In this document: positions 6,353 to 6,376 of the stretch, piece after piece
How positions within the stretch are numbered: position 1 is the stretch's first letter
Layout: every line of letters begins with the position of its first letter
DNA from: Dehalococcoidia bacterium
GTDB taxonomy: Bacteria; Chloroflexota; Dehalococcoidia; UBA3495
Direction of reading: 5' to 3'
NCBI GenBank assembly: GCA_002708395.1
Contig: PANP01000095.1
Span: 15,571 to 21,946 of the forward strand
Length of the DNA: 6,376 nucleotides
Position numbers and translations under genes: made by a program
Notes under the pieces: generated by a model
What the model was told of the DNA's origin: nothing
Database searches by the model: none
The model's input: only the letters and a program-made list of their open reading frames with translations

Positions 6353-6376
6353 AGCCCCTCGATGGTGAAAGGTCAG

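Noticed and set aside
6169..6376. Idea that the palindromic repeat is a substrate or control site of the neighbouring SbcC hairpin-processing protein
   Set aside because: Such repeats occur after many unrelated genes, and nothing in the sequence beyond proximity links the two.

Overview
The window (6376 bp, GC-rich by eye) is ordinary bacterial chromosome with four protein-coding genes. It has no phage, plasmid, transposase, CRISPR, rRNA or tRNA signal. The protein types suggest a Chloroflexota-like bacterium, possibly of the Dehalococcoidia/SAR202 kind: a Rad50-sized SbcC with a YSGGE signature, and an NtaA/SnaA-type flavin monooxygenase of a superfamily known to be expanded in SAR202. This placement is an inference from family resemblance, not a database match.

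Layout. Bases 1-435 (+) hold the C-terminal 144 residues of an AlkA-like DNA-3-methyladenine glycosylase cut by the window edge. It converges on a luciferase-like flavin-dependent monooxygenase gene (499-1842, -). A 200-bp gap with a possible nested stem-loop separates that gene from ffh (2043-3377, -), the protein subunit of the signal recognition particle. Next comes a 205-bp divergent regulatory region (3378-3582). It holds a good sigma70-type promoter for ffh, an extended -10 element pointing the other way, a 10-bp perfect palindrome between them, and a possible 26-codon leader ORF. The leader's TGA overlaps the ATG of an SbcC/Rad50-family ATPase gene (3583-6168, +). The last 208 bp carry no gene but contain a GC-rich hairpin and a 132-bp fold-back repeat with 11-bp perfect terminal inverted repeats.

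How the genes relate. AlkA (base excision of alkylated bases) and SbcC (processing of DNA ends and hairpins) are both DNA-repair proteins but lie apart and need not be co-regulated. ffh is a housekeeping secretion gene. The monooxygenase lies downstream of ffh on the same strand, but a 200-bp gap argues for its own promoter. No sbcD nuclease gene adjoins sbcC inside the window.

I do not see a clearly new biological system. The points most worth a second look are the leader ORF coupled to sbcC, the divergent promoter region with its palindrome, and the fold-back repeat after sbcC.
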